Shown here: piece by piece, positions 44,400 through 56,031 of the stretch
Layout of the letters: every line of letters begins with the position of its first letter
Numbering within the stretch: the first letter of the stretch is position 1
From: Rosa chinensis
Taxonomy: Eukaryota > Streptophyta > Magnoliopsida > Rosales > Rosaceae
NCBI RefSeq assembly: GCF_002994745.2
Contig: NC_037091.1
Span: 33,854,612-33,918,611 of the forward strand
DNA: 64,000 nucleotides
Direction: 5' to 3'
Notes under the pieces: generated by a model
Seen by the model: only the letters and a program-made list of their open reading frames with translations
Told to the model about the DNA's origin: nothing
The model's database searches: none
Program-made: the position numbers and the translations under genes

Positions 44400-45125
44400 C
44401 TTGACTACGATTGACACCAGCACAGAAGCCTCAAGCTCGTTCTCCGGGTTCAGCTCTTTGTTTCTCACTCTTCCCTGAAACCCGAGAGCTCTCCTCCTTC
44501 TTCTCCTGCTCTCTTTCCACGGCTACTGTCTCTCCCTCGTTAACAGCCTCTGTCCACTCACCAGCGCCATCGCCTCTGATGGCGCTTCTCGTCTAACGCC
44601 ACCACGTCCTTGCTCCAAGATCTGAACCCCAACTGGTCCAACCGGCCTCCAAGGAGTCTATCGTCCTCGATTGGTGCGACTTCGAGCACCAAATGCAAGG
44701 GACAGAGGAACCGTACACAACCGCGATGACGACGGCGCAACTGGCATCAGGTACTCTGTTCTATGTTTCCGGGTTTGCAAATTCTGGGTTCTTCCTGCTT
44801 CCTCTCTGTCTCTACCCATCTCTTTTCTGCTTAAAGATAAAATCGCATAATTGCAACAGCCAGGGCCACCGCGTCGCCCTTGGATTCTCCGAAGACTGAC
44901 GCCGAAGCCGCCGACATGGAGCCAAACCCTAACCCTAATCCTTCAAACACATTTTTCCCTGTTTCCCCAAACGGCTTTACTGTCTGCCTTCTCAGGTTCG
45001 CTGGGGACTCCGGCGGTGCATTCATGGACTCTATCTTTGGCTATGGTTTCGCCTCTTCCTCTTTCTCTTTCTGTTTATCTGCCTATTGCGTGGCCTATGG
45101 GAATTTGAGTTATTTTGGATGTTGA
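44400..45125 (+). other. Gene-like GC-rich segment in the CACTA element
   Basis: Resembles 5' UTR and first exons of plant genes: CT-rich, with short frames (44693-44899; 44880-45125 starting MDSPKTDAEAADMEPNPNPN) and donor-like GTACTCTG after a CTGGCATCAG exon end. The product is not recognised; probably captured host sequence. Confidence 0.4.
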
Positions 45126-46265
45126 TTTTGAATTTTTGACAAGATATTATATGCAGTTTTCATTTGGGATTTTGCTCTTTCCAAAGAATAAAAGGATTGT
45201 TCTTTTTGTTCAATACTGCTTATTTTTAAGTATGCTAGTGTTTGAAAGTTTGATGTTATGGTTTGTATGGTGGAATTGAGTTAAGGTACTTAATTTGATG
45301 CATGAAGGTGTGATTTGTGTTGCGAATGGATGAATCAGTAATTGGGATTAAGTTGTTAGAACTTAAAACAGTATCAAAGGTTAGAAATTGCACGAGTCTA
45401 AGGTTGGAGATGGATTGGTGCAGGATACATGACTGGTTTTGGCCTATGGTGTTATTGGTTATGTAATACCATGTTTTTCCCAATGCAAGTACCAAACCTT
45501 TAAAATTTGTCATGCAAGACACTTGTTTTTTACAGTGTTTTTTCAATCATTGATTCTATCATGAATTGACAGCGTCATTGATTTATGGGTAATCATGCAC
45601 ACATGGCAAGGGATGAAGAACAAACCATCCCTGTTAAATTTGGCTTTTGATTTGAAAGTTTGTACTTGTAAAAAGAAGAGATTCAAGGATATAAGTTTAG
45701 CACCAAATCAAATATGCACAGACCCTTCTTAAGAATCTATGCTCAACTATCTCAGTTAAATTGTTATATGTATATATGCAATACATAGATCAAACTTTGA
45801 GAAACTTTTAAGAGAGATACATGTAAATGTGTCTGTGTGCCCATGGTTATATCATTATAGTTCGATGTTGTAATTCTGGTGGCGAAATCTTTTCTTTATC
45901 AACTATGTGATTATCTGTGTAATTCAGTACTTACTGTGCAATTGCATCAGTATTCTTCTATGAATGTTGTGTCTCAATAATTCAAACTTCTTCACTACCT
46001 GAGTCATGGGATTTTGCAGGAAGTGTAAATACAGTACTGCGTTTCTTTATATCATGTATATAGTTATTATTTTCTCTTTATGTTTTAAATATGTTAGTCT
46101 GGGAGTTCATCATGTACTATCAAGAGTTGCTTTTACAGTAGAAATAGACAGAGATGAATCCGCATGCATTGTCTATTTGTATTGCTAAAATTATTCTGTA
46201 TCACATAATTCATATTTGGTTAAGAGGATTTTTGTGTTTCTGAGTTCATTCTCTATGTTCTGCAG

Positions 46266-46338
46266 GTTGACAACATATGTGGAGAAACATGAGTTTGTTT
46301 TTGATGCAGTGCTGAATGAGGAAGTGTCTAATGATGAG
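46266..46338 (+). pseudogene. Captured kinesin-13 exon
   Basis: A 73-bp exon between TTCTGCAG and a GTTTAT donor encodes LTTYVEKHEFVFDAVLNEEV followed by SNDEV. This is the start of the motor domain of plant kinesin-13 (VDLTAYVEKHEF-FDAVL-E-V-NDEVYR in the family). Neighbouring exons with the P-loop are absent, so only a fragment was captured. Microtubule-depolymerising motors of this type act in the cytoplasm. Confidence 0.85.
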
Positions 46339-46493
46339 GTTTATACATATATATTTGCATACATATTGCAATTAAACTTGGAGTAGAAACAAGAATTTGA
46401 AATCATGTATAAACATTAGTGGTATTCAGAATATTGGTCTTTAATATGTTTAAGGTTACTTATCAACTGTTGTCATTCTATACTAATATGTAG

Positions 46494-46684
46494 GCTTTGT
46501 GCTCAACTTGGAAGGATGATGGGGCGACTGTATTCTCTTGAGGCTGTGACAAGCAAGCTAAGATGTGGTCCTTGGCTACTAACCAAATAATGACTGTTGC
46601 TCTGCATGATGCCCCCATTAAAGACATGGCTGGGATCCCCAAGTTGAACCTCTTAGTCACTGGAAGCTTGGACAAGACTGTAAA
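46494..46684 (+). pseudogene. Captured RAE1 (WD40 mRNA-export factor) exon
   Basis: A 191-bp exon between ATATGTAG and GTAAGT. It encodes LCSTWKDDGATVFS, a TGA where the family has Gly, then GCDKQAKMWSLATNQIMTVA, LHDAPIKDMAGIPKLNLLVT and GSLDKTVK. This corresponds to WD40 repeats of RAE1, the nuclear-pore mRNA export factor (family motifs FSGGCDKQ-KMW, VTGSWDKTLKYWD). The nonsense codon and the loss of W in GSWDKT show it is not under selection. Confidence 0.9.
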
Positions 46685-46845
46685 GTAAGTAATACATGTA
46701 AATGTTTTGAAAATGTTATGAGCTTGAACCTGTATAGCTGTCTTTCTAAAATGTTATGAGCTTGAACATTTTGGACATTTAAAGCAGAAATATGGAGCTA
46801 TTTGTTGCTTGCTAATGCTTGATTTTCTTTATTAAATTTTATTTG

Positions 46846-47700
46846 CAGGGGCTTTCACAGCATTATTTGCAGATGCAGTTGTATTCACAGTTGTATTGGC
46901 CATCATGTCTTCGCTTTATGGTTTTCTTTGGCCTCATTGTAGTTGGAGGTGCCAACATATGATTGGGAAGGCATGGCATGGTGATCTGGTCTTTCACAAG
47001 CATGTCTTGATCCCTTTAAGTCTCTGTGTTTCTGCTTGTATCCGCTTGCTCGACAAATAGTAAGATTTGCCAAATCCTTGAAAGCAACAATTGTGGTCCT
47101 GTTGTTTGCAATATTTTCCTACTGCTGTTTCTTATGTGGACTCCTATTTTACTTTTTTGGCTTTATCTACTTGAAAAAGGAAAACAAAAGACATATACTT
47201 TGTTTAGTTAATTAATTTGGTAACTAAATGCTCATTTCTTTATGCAGTCGTTTCTGTGGTAAACATTTACAGTTATTTTTCAAATTAGCCATACTGTTAG
47301 AGTTTCTATTCAGTGGATAATGTAGTGAAAGATGGTAAAGTAGTAGTCTAGTACCCAAGTTTTGGTGGGCATGATTATTTTAGTGAATATTGAAATGTCC
47401 AGTCATTCAATCTTACCAAGCTGTCAGTCGGTTTGAATTGAAGCTGGCTTCAAGTTTGTAGGTAAATAGTGGTCTAGAGGTAAATATATTCTTTGCAATC
47501 TCTCTGTGAAATTTAACTGCTCATATTCGTTTGTAGGTAAGCCTTGATATGGACCAAATGATGAGGCTGCTTCATTACTGTGGATTACCAGTAGAGGATG
47601 TTGACTTTATCAACTCTGATGGGAAGACAATGAACAAACTATTATTGAAGTGGTCGACTACTTACAGACTTTGCAGTAAATTCCGACTAGTTTCTTGATT
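46846..47700 (+). other. Further gene-like segments in the CACTA element
   Basis: After a TTTGCAG acceptor at 46848 there is a hydrophobic frame (GAFTALFADAVVFTVVLAIM); after TTTGTAG at 47537 a frame with LDMDQMMRLLHYCGLPVEDV. Both look exon-like but I cannot name the genes. Confidence 0.3.
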
Positions 47701-48500
47701 TTGAGTAAGGCTTGTGATTGTTTACCTTTTTGTAGTAGATGAAGTGACTGCAACAATTGTGAACAAAACCGCAATAGTAATTGCTAGGCTAGCCTAGCTT
47801 GTAGTAGGTTAATTGGGGCTTTATTTTGCCTATTTTGTGAACTGTCAAAGATAATGATTTTGGACAGAATACCTCAATATTCAAATTACTCTTGTCAAAT
47901 GTGGATTGCATTTTATAGCAGCAGCAGCTACATATTTTGTTGACATCATCCTCATCTAAAGAACATGATGTCTGTACATAAAGTTTAAATCAGTTATTAC
48001 CATAAAGACTGATGTCCATCGAGAGAAATATATCAGTCTCAAAATGAAAATCGATGTCTCATTAACCATAGGAGATCGAATTATTATGGTGGAACCAATG
48101 TGCCACAAACTAGTGCACATCGTGTTTTAGATAGAAATCGATGTCCAGTATAAGTATTGTCACCGATGAAGACTAGAAAACCGATGTGTGAAACAGTATC
48201 AGTCATCGTTTTTAAACGAATAACAATGTTAAAATGCATAGTTGTGCTATAGGATCTATATTTCTTTAAGCATTAAAGGCAATAAAATGAGGTTTAACAA
48301 TATATAGACATACAAATTTGTTATCATTTAAACGTATTTACATCAATTTATAATGAGAAACCGATGTGTATAATGATACTAGACATCGGCTAAAAACCGA
48401 TGTCTGGATTTTCCAGACCTTTCTTATCACCCACTAAGACGTCGAAATTCTTTTTCTCATCGGTTTTTGGCCGATGTCTGAGGCCATAATTCTAGTAGTG

Positions 48501-48902
48501 CCAATCAAGATTAGCAGCTAGAGACAGAAGTACCCAAATTGTATTGATCTTTGCTACTACCGCAAAAGTTTCATCATAGTCCACACCATATTTCTGGGTA
48601 TAACTCTTCGCTACTAGCCTTGCCTTACATCTATCCACCGAACCATCTGAATTGTGCTTCACTGTATACACCCATCGGCACCCAACTGTTTTCTTTCCAG
48701 GAGGTAGTGATACTAACTCCCACGTTTGATTTTTTTCAAGTGCATCCATCTCCACAGCCATTGCTTTTGCCCACTTCTCATCCTTCATCGCATCCTGCAC
48801 TTTACTAGGAAGTGACACAGAAGATAATTGATTCACAAAGGCTACATATGGTTTAGACAACCTATGAGTAGACAACCTATGAGTAGACACATAATTAGCT
48901 AC
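48501..48902 (-). pseudogene. Copia-2 reverse transcriptase, N-terminal part
   Basis: Linker with a short duplicated STHRL motif, then WAKAMAVEMDALEKNQTWEL, GCRWVYTVKHNSDGSVDRCK, ARLVAKSYTQKYGVDYDETF. The STHRLSTHRL duplication is a 15-bp tandem copy at about 48870-48890. The frame is open to the junction at 48903. Confidence 0.92.
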
Positions 48903-50504
48903 ATGACATTTTCTCTTGTAGTGCCTTCAACGATTGAGATGGCAGCATTTGAACGGTTCATTTGCAGAAACACCAATTACCGAGCTCCCTGCTACTTATT
49001 GTCAAAATACAGATTGCAGAAAAAGCTTCCGAACCCCAATTACTAGTCAAATCCCAGTCAGCATCCATTCCACAAAATCTTCAGCCTAAGACAAGAAAAC
49101 CCATGCTATGGAAATTAGACATCAAAGCTAGTAAGACTAGATTCTTTGAAAACTAGAAGCTGTGTAAATTGAAGCCTTTAAAGTTTAAAGTATACATAGG
49201 ATTACTTAAGATGCTGATAAAAGTTACATAGTTTAGGTGAAAGACACTTCAATCATTCAAATGGATACCAAAATTCCTGTATGGTGTACGACAGTGTTAG
49301 AGTCCCTCCTGATAGAATGTTTTCATCAAATCATATTTATTTCTCCCCCAGGAGTGAAATCTTATGACAGTTCAATAAATTACCAACCAACGTCAGTAAA
49401 CATTGGATTGCAGTAAGATGGCAAATGACTAAACATTGTATTCTTATTGAGAATATATAATAGAGTATTGCTAACCCAATAATATGAATACCTAATGTAA
49501 ATATATCCTTTTAGTGAGTAGAAACTAGAAAGAGATAAAAATAGTAGGACATAGACATGAATATAAAAAAACAGAAGCTCTAAGATTAGATCTAATTGCG
49601 AGAACTTTATTTCTGGTTGAAGATATGACACAAGGAACACTGATTTTAAACAAAACAATATCAGATACATCAAACAACAATTACAAGGAAGGAAATTTTT
49701 ATAACGTCACAATCATAAAAATATAAAATAAGCAGAAAAATATCAGACACATTAGATACCAATTACAAGGAAAGAAAACTCACCACTCCAACAGACTCAT
49801 GCAGCTCCAACTTCTGAACCACCATTACCTTCAACTGATTCAGCATCTTCAAATCCCTTCTCCTAGTAAAATACACTTACCAAGCGTCAGACACCATACT
49901 ATTAACTTGCAAAGTAGTTGAAATCCAACAATATAAATACCTGAATAGGAATTTATAGAAAAAAAAAAAACAAAATTAAAGTAGTAAATTGTTGATTAAA
50001 AGTTGCACCCATAAAACATATAGTCAATCAAACATGCAATATAGCTAATTGAGAAATATATAAACAACAATTCTTTTACACAAATAAACTTATGCTCTCT
50101 TTATTTACTGAATAGACTTCATGTAACCAAGAGCAACAAGATTTTCATTCACTAGTCAACTTGTTAAAGCTCAAGTCCCTAAGTCCCTATAAGAAGATCG
50201 AAAAAGTCACATATGAGCCTACAAAAGAGTTATGTCTTGATAAATTACAAATATGGGGTCATCACTGAGCTACTCTCTTTGTGTATAAAGCAACAAATTT
50301 CAATTGATGATTGATATTTGATTGTGGAATAGAATCAGAACCAAAAACCCTAGTTGCTCGCTAGATCAGAAATCATGGATTAATACACTACAACTAGTAA
50401 CTCCAAGACCAGTTGAGTACCTACAAACATTGATGAAAGCACAACAATACAAATTCAATTAAACGGTCAAGACATAAAAAATGCATGAGAATATATATTT
50501 TTGA
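48903..50504. repeat. Large inverted repeat, left arm (~1.6 kb)
   Basis: Matches, in reverse complement and with few differences, 53638-53918 plus 62231-63546. Outer end: CATTTTCTCTTGTAGTG (to 48923), a CACTA-type terminus. Inner end near TTTTTGAC at 50498-50504. It contains an exon-like piece (minus strand, near 49790-49866: EKGFEDAESVEGNGGSEVGAA then stop). Frames listed on either strand otherwise have no recognised product. Confidence 0.93.
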
Positions 50505-50758
50505 CACACATCATACATCTACCAAACATCTGTTCTGTCATCTCCCAGTTCTTTGTTTACCAATTCTTATTTGTTGTATAACTGACATCATAAATTGAAC
50601 TGAGGAAGAAAGATGCATTCAAAATGAATATCATTGTAACAAGAGCAGGACTCCCCAAAAATTGTCAGGGAAATAACTAGCTTTTTGGTTAAAAAAAAGG
50701 ACAATAAAGAGGTTTCTAGAGCTAGAGAGAAGAACAAAAAAAGAAGAAGAAGGATTAC

Positions 50759-51448
50759 CATCCAAGAATGACTTCCTTAGGATTCACCTTTTGTTGAGAT
50801 ATCAACATATTCTGATGGTAATCAATGTCTAAAGCAACCTACAATATAGGCAAAACAAAAAAAATGTCTAAACACATTATGGAGAATCTCAATATGAAGA
50901 ATTAACAATAATTATACAGATGAATGCCAACGGTGTAGCAAACTGATTACATCTATTGTATCCTAAATCATAACAATGGGTTACATACTATTCATAATTT
51001 CTTTATCTTACAACCAACTTTTACTTTCTCGAGAAGGAAATAACAATATTGCTAGGATAACCAATAATCCTAACTTTTCACCTTCACTCTTCAATTTAAC
51101 TCATTCCTCTCTCCATATACATTTTCAGCATAAACTTCACCATATTCACAATTATCCACAACTAGATAACTAGATATTGATATCAGTAAAGAACTGAGAT
51201 TTGGAGACAAATTGCATCTTATCAGCAACCAAAATTGAAAACCGTAACAAACAAAATAAAATTGAAATCAATCTAAGATAAATCCAAATTCAAAAACCTA
51301 ACCTAACATCCAATTCCATCTAATCACTAAACAAATTCAAACAAACACATAAGGCCGATGGGAGGACCTGCTCGGAGTTCTCGCTGTGAGGAACAGTGTA
51401 CGAGTTTCTGCTTTCGACTGTGCCATTGGGAAGAACGGAGCCGAACAC
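50759..51448 (-). pseudogene. eIF3f gene fragment (MPN domain exons)
   Basis: Two exons on the minus strand. About 51368-51448: VFGSVLPNGTVESRNSYTVP then HSENSEQ. 50759-50838 (between TATTGTAG and GTAATCC): VALDIDYHQNMLISQQKVNP then KEVILGW. Together they match the N-terminal MPN domain of eukaryotic initiation factor 3 subunit F (family: GTVDIRNSYAVPHNE, VAVDIDYHHNML-SH-KVN-KEVIVGW). The usual donor after EQ is a weak GTCCTC, and the following exons are not seen. Likely a captured or duplicated fragment of a transposon rather than a working gene. Confidence 0.85.
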
Positions 51449-51875
51449 TTAAATCTATTTTGATAACCCCGCATCCCCAATTCGAACATAACCCAGCAAA
51501 AACAAATCAAATTTCAAAGGAAATTTCATATAAAAGCCCTAAATCCCCAATCCAACAAAACCCCTAAATAGATGAACACTGGATCTAAGGGCTTACCAGC
51601 ATAGATAAAGAGCTAGCCATGAAATGAGTGATGAGGTTTGGACGATTTTGCTATATGAAACAAAGTCTCAGATGCGGAATGAGGTTTTCTGTCTTTCTCG
51701 AAGAGAGATGGGGTATGGATTGAGGGGTTAGGTTGTTCTGGGTTTTCAGTTTGGAATGACAAGAAATTTGGATTCAGCTGGATTTTTGATTCTGGGTGAG
51801 GACTTTTGATTTGCATGGCAAGAAATTTGGATTCAGTTTGAGAGAGCTGTTGTGTGAAGTTTTGGGTTTGATATA

Positions 51876-52087
51876 TGTTGGCGTGAGTTACTCTCCATAA
51901 TTGTAGGAATTGTAGTATAATTAGGATTGGATAGTTAAGGAGGATATCATGTAGTTAAGGAGGAGAATATCACGGTGTAATTAGTTTCCTATTAGGAATG
52001 TGTATACTTTGTATATGTACTCCATCTTTGGAGAAGATCAAGACCTCAGAAATTCCCAAACTTTCTCTTTGTCTTTGTTATGTTTGA
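51876..52087 (+). repeat. 5' LTR of Copia-3
   Basis: 212 bp, TGTTGGCGTGAGTTACTC..., nearly identical to the Copia-2 LTR at 42678-42889. Confidence 0.9.
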
Positions 52088-52089
52088 CT

Positions 52090-52101
52090 TGGTATCAGAG
52101 C
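52090..52101 (+). promoter_or_regulatory. Primer-binding site, initiator tRNA-Met type
   Basis: TGGTATCAGAGC two bases after the LTR; complementary to the 3' end of plant initiator methionine tRNA, the usual Copia primer. Confidence 0.9.
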
Positions 52102-52294
52102 AGAGATCCGTCTGGACTCTGTTCATTTGTTTCCGCTGTAAATTTGTCTTTGTACTCTTTAAGAGTTTGTCCTTTGTCTTCATCCTCTGTTCCTTTTGCC
52201 CTAGAACCCTAAAGTTTGCAATACCTTGCCGTCAGCCTCTCCTTCCTTAGCTGTGTCAAATTTTGTGGTTTGTGTTGCTGCTTGAAGAAGAAGA

Positions 52295-52825
52295 ATGGCA
52301 TATTTGTCCCTTAGTTTGTTGTTCAACAGTCAAGTGACTTGCAACTATTGTAAAACTGTTGGCCACTACAAGAGTCAATGGCCCAAGTTGCTAAGACTCA
52401 ACTCCAATAACCCTGGTGGAAAAAGAAGTAACAATGGTCAGAAAAGCACGGCGGCAATCCAACTGGTGCAGGAGCAAGAACCTGATTTCTATAATGTGGA
52501 GCGTCTAGATCAAACTATGTATAATGTTTCCCTAACTCAGGAGAATCGAGGTAAAATTGGTGTCGCTTTAAATGTTTCTGGCTTTACTGGTAGTAATACA
52601 TGGATAATTGATTCTGGTGCGTCTGATCATATGACCTATGATAAGTCTTTCTTTGTCACGTTGTCCTCCCCATCCATAACACATGTCTCTAATGCCAATG
52701 GTGAGTCCTTTCTGGTCTTAGGAATTGGGTCAGTCCAGGTTACACCGTCCATTACTCTTTATAATGTCCTCTATGTACCCTCTTTATCTCATCATCTTTT
52801 GTCTGTGTCTCAATTAAATACATAA
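52295..52825 (+). pseudogene. Copia-3 Gag C-terminus and protease
   Basis: 176-residue frame. Zinc knuckle CNYCKTVGHYKSQW: the last Cys is replaced by Trp, so the CCHC finger is defective. The protease follows with WIIDSGASDHMT and LYNVLYVPSLSHHLLSVSQL. The capsid part of Gag is missing: only about 200 bp separate the primer site from this frame, so there is an internal deletion of roughly 0.6 kb or more. Confidence 0.88.
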
Positions 52826-52884
52826 AACAAATGCTCTGTCACCTTTTATCCTATGTATAACTCTTTCAGGATCTGTGTACTCGG

Positions 52885-53256
52885 GTGATAATTGGCAAGG
52901 GAGATCTGAGGGAGAGACTGAAGAATCGACATTTGTTAGACATGGGTCAAGCCCTTCTCCTTAGTGCCAATATGCCTAAATACCTTTGGGGAGAGGCAGT
53001 GTTGTGTGCCCCCCATCTTATTAATCGTCTCCCATCTTCCTCTCTTCAAGGTCGTATTCCATTCGAGGTATTGTCTAGTTATGTCTCTATCCCATCTCTT
53101 AATACCCTTCCTGCTCGTGTCTTTGGTTGTGTAGCCTATGTCCATCTCTATAAGAACCAACGTTCTAAGTTAGATGCAAGAGCTCTCAAGTGTGTCTTTG
53201 TCGGGTATGGGACTCAGCAGAAAGGATACAAGTGTTATCATCCTCCCTCTCAATGA
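52885..53256 (+). pseudogene. Copia-3 integrase C-terminal part
   Basis: After an abrupt junction near 52915 the frame reads LKNRHLLDMGQALLLSANMP, WGEAVLCAPHLINRLPSSSL, ARVFGCVAYVHLYKNQRSKL, CVFVGYGTQQKGYKCYHP. This is the region after the integrase catalytic Glu; the zinc finger and first two catalytic Asp are deleted. Continues through MDVTFSEDTCYF toward the linker, with a frameshift near 53330. Confidence 0.85.
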
Positions 53257-53444
53257 TTTTATGTCACCATGGATGTGACATTCAGTGAGGATACATGTTA
53301 TTTTCCACCTTCTACGACTCATAGTCAGGGGGAGCATGGTGTTTTTTTATGAAGGACAGTGCCCAACAGGGCCCACGATCGATCACTTTATCTCAAGCGA
53401 TCAATTTGTTAGTGAAGTGGAAGTGTCCAATGCCCTAGAAAACA

Positions 53445-53637
53445 ATGACACTCCTGCAGAAATAGAAAAGGCAATTGCCAAACAGAGCGTTGCGAGTTCC
53501 GAAACAGAAAAGGAAATTACTGAATTGTCTAGCCTTCGCCATGGAACTGCCGAACAGAGCCTTACAAGTTCCGAAATAGAAAAGGCAATTACTGAATCGT
53601 CTACTCTTCGCCATGCGACTGCCGAACAGAGCATTGT
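53445..53637 (+). repeat. 72-bp coding tandem repeat in the Copia linker
   Basis: GTTCCGAAACAGAAAAGGAA (53499) and GTTCCGAAATAGAAAAGGCA (53571), period 72 bp, preceded by a partial copy at about 53457. In frame it encodes a 24-residue repeat (SSEIEKAITESSTLRHATAEQ-like). Confidence 0.85.
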
Positions 53638-53918
53638 GAGTCAAAAATATTCATTCTCATGCATTTTTTATGTCTTGACCGTTTAATTGAATTTGTATTG
53701 TTGTGCTTTCATCAATGTTTGTAGGTACTCAACTGGACTTGGAGTTACTAGTTGTAGTGTATTAATCCATGATTTCTGATCTAGCGAGCAACTAGGGTTT
53801 TTGGTTCTGATTCTATTCCACAATCAAATATCAATCATCAATTGAAATTTGTTGCTTTATACACAAAGAGAGTAGCTCAGTGATGACCCCATATTTGTAA
53901 TTTATCAAGACATAACTC
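53638..53918. repeat. Inverted repeat, right arm, inner piece
   Basis: Reverse complement of about 50220-50504. Interrupted at AACTC (53914-53918) by the LTR element. Confidence 0.93.
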
Positions 53919-56026
53919 TGATAGGAGCATAAAATGCGATAAATATAAAGTGCAATCCCTTACACTTTTCTTAGTTAATTCCTTTAAAAAGTCAGTTTTA
54001 ACTTTGTTTTCTTTTTAGGTAGTTCGTGGAGTGATTCAAGAGAAATAAGAGCTAAAAGGGAGCAACGAAGCAATGAAACATGAAGTACTGATGCAGAGGA
54101 CCAATTTTGATTAACCATTTGGCCAGAAATTACAAGAGAAATCCACGGAAATCGTTGTGCAAAACAGTTGCTGCAAAGCAGAAAACTGCAGTTTCAGAAT
54201 CAGCTTTCTGGGAACGGTTTTGAGGAGCAATTCTTGCACCCTTCCAGATGCACCTTTGAAGAAAGGGCCAGCGATCCTTGAATATATGATGTTATACTTC
54301 AACTACAGCCAAAGAACAGGTCAAAATCATCAACGAGGCAGTAGGAAATCAAAGTCGAAGTATGCTTCCCGATAAGGCAGAAACTGTCAGCTTTTCACGA
54401 AGCTTATTGGGAGATCTTTTCCGGCGATTTTATTGGAGTTCTTCCAGAAGGTTATTTATCATTCTAGATTATATGATGTCATAGAACACGTGGGAGTCAA
54501 GAACCATCCAGAAACTTGACCAGAAGAAGTCGTTCCTTGTCCAAGAAGGAAGCTTCAGAGTCAGAAATCGAATCCTAGTCAAAACAGGGCATTTTGGCCG
54601 AGATTCTTCTTTGGACGGATTTCCAGGGCATTTTTGGAAGGTTATTGCTGCTGAAAATATGAAGGAGAGTCCTAGAATGATCCTTCAAGATTTTGGGAAG
54701 ATTATTAAGGCTTGAAAATCATTTAATTATGCACCAAGTAGAGTAATCCTCAAGCAATTAGGAGAGGCTTTCAAAGCGGAATTGGAAAAGGAAACTTGGG
54801 CTGTGTATTCTATATATATAGAGGCTCTGAACACGTTGGAATTGACCATCCGACAGCGCCATCTTCTGCTCCCAAACCCTAGTACACAAAGTCTAAAATT
54901 CCCAAGTCTTCAAGAAGGAAAACCGAGCACATCACCATCCATCTCCATCAAGCTTCTGCCGTGACCCATCTTGAGGGATTGCCTGCATCTAAGGCTGCCT
55001 AAAATTGAATTCGTGGCTCTCATACTCTGCTCTTTACGGTTTTTATCATCTTGTAATCTGATACTCATGTTTTTATTTGTTGAATTTAAGACGATGTGTG
55101 GCTAGTTACCTTTTGTTAGGGGCGAGGTTTGAAGCCCCAATTATGTAGAACATATGTTTGTTTAAATTTAGTTTCTTGATCTTTGGTGTGGATTGATTGT
55201 TTATCTCTGATTGATTGAAAACTTTCACATGTGTTTGTTTTATGGTGGCCAACATAGGATTTATGCATGTAATTGGAGCTAGGTTTAGAAAATAATTCAC
55301 CTAATCGTCTTGTTTTCTAATCCACAAGTATGCAAGGCTTTGAACAAAAGTTGATGTTTTAAACAACTAGAAGAGCATGCTAGGTAGGCGTTCCACACTA
55401 GATTGCAACTCTATAATCAATCGTTTCCATGAGATCTTAATGCTTCAAATATGTTGACACTATATGTGTTGTTGATAGGATAGCGTTCTATACCTTGATT
55501 GCATGTTTGATAGGCTTAGCTATTGTGCGTTCACGTAGACTAAGTAATTAGGGAAACATTAATAAGGGACATGATCTGCTCCGACTTGTTTCTTGGTTGA
55601 TTTCTGTTCACACCTTAGTAATTGAAACTAGGTTAACTTAACATTGTTCGAAAGTAATTGGTGGTGGATTTCCAAGTCTCTAACATGTTCTCCATCTTGT
55701 TTTCTCAAAACCTAAAATAAAAATCATTTTTCTTTTATATTATCTTTTATTTTCGTAGGAACATAAAAACCCCAAATCTGTTTCAACTTAGGATTGCAAC
55801 GCACCCTTCTATCCCCATCTTGTCCTGCCATCTTTTTCCCTCTTTGACGTTTTTCTTTTTCTTAGTTTTGTTATTTTTTTTGTGCTTTAGTTAGTTTTGT
55901 TTTGTTTTCTTTTGTGTGAATTATAAAGTTACCCTCAATCCCCGGCTTGAACGATCCCTGCTTACTCTATATTGCTAACGACTACATCTTGCAGGGTTAA
56001 GTTGAGCGCTTGTTTCTAGCGTATCA
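53919..56026 (+). repeat. 5' LTR of the LARD-like element
   Basis: 2108 bp. A TATA box TATATATATA lies at 54811-54820, preceded by CTGTGTATTC, marking the likely promoter about 890 bp into the LTR. Frames inside it are conserved in both LTRs only because the LTRs are nearly identical. Confidence 0.96.
54811..54820 (+). promoter_or_regulatory. TATA box in the 5' LTR
   Basis: CTATATATATAGAGG in an otherwise mixed context, repeated at 61010-61019 in the 3' LTR. Confidence 0.55.
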
Positions 56027-56031
56027 ATTTT

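Larger units (their letters stand above)
44129..48500. mobile_element. CACTA transposon with captured genes (Pack-CACTA, 4.4 kb)
   Basis: Termini CACTACTAGAATTATG (44129) and its complement CATAATTCTAGTAGTG (ending 48500); 3-bp target duplication CCA at 44126-44128 and 48501-48503. Subterminal ACATCGG / CCGATGT motifs are numerous at both ends (about 44210-44270 and 48010-48480). No transposase frame, so it is non-autonomous. The interior holds exons of at least two unrelated host genes plus other gene-like GC-rich sequence (44400-45100). Confidence 0.95.
42678..48902 (-). mobile_element. Copia-2, 3' half (minus strand)
   Basis: From reverse transcriptase through RNase H, polypurine tract and 3' LTR, on the minus strand, interrupted by a CACTA element at 44129-48500. 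The upstream (5') half is missing here: at 48903 the sequence changes to the terminus of the inverted-repeat arm, within the linker before RT. The same family supplies the 5' half at 51876-53637 on the other strand. Confidence 0.88.
51876..53637 (+). mobile_element. Copia-3, 5' half (plus strand)
   Basis: 5' LTR, primer-binding site, partial gag, protease, and the C-terminal part of integrase; the RT half and 3' LTR are absent. Ends at the start of the right inverted-repeat arm. It is the same LTR family as Copia-2 and complementary in content to it. Confidence 0.88.

Noticed and set aside
49380..49673. 97-residue ORF present in both inverted-repeat arms
   Set aside because: Conserved only because the arms are near-identical; sequence is AT-rich with no domain.
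52090..52101. tRNA-like sequence near the Copia-3 LTR
   Set aside because: It is a primer-binding site, complementary to a tRNA end, not a tRNA gene; no cloverleaf is present.
54111..54302. Pairs of ORFs repeated in both LTRs (e.g. 54111-54302 and 60310-60501)
   Set aside because: LTR identity explains their conservation; no known LTR-encoded protein.
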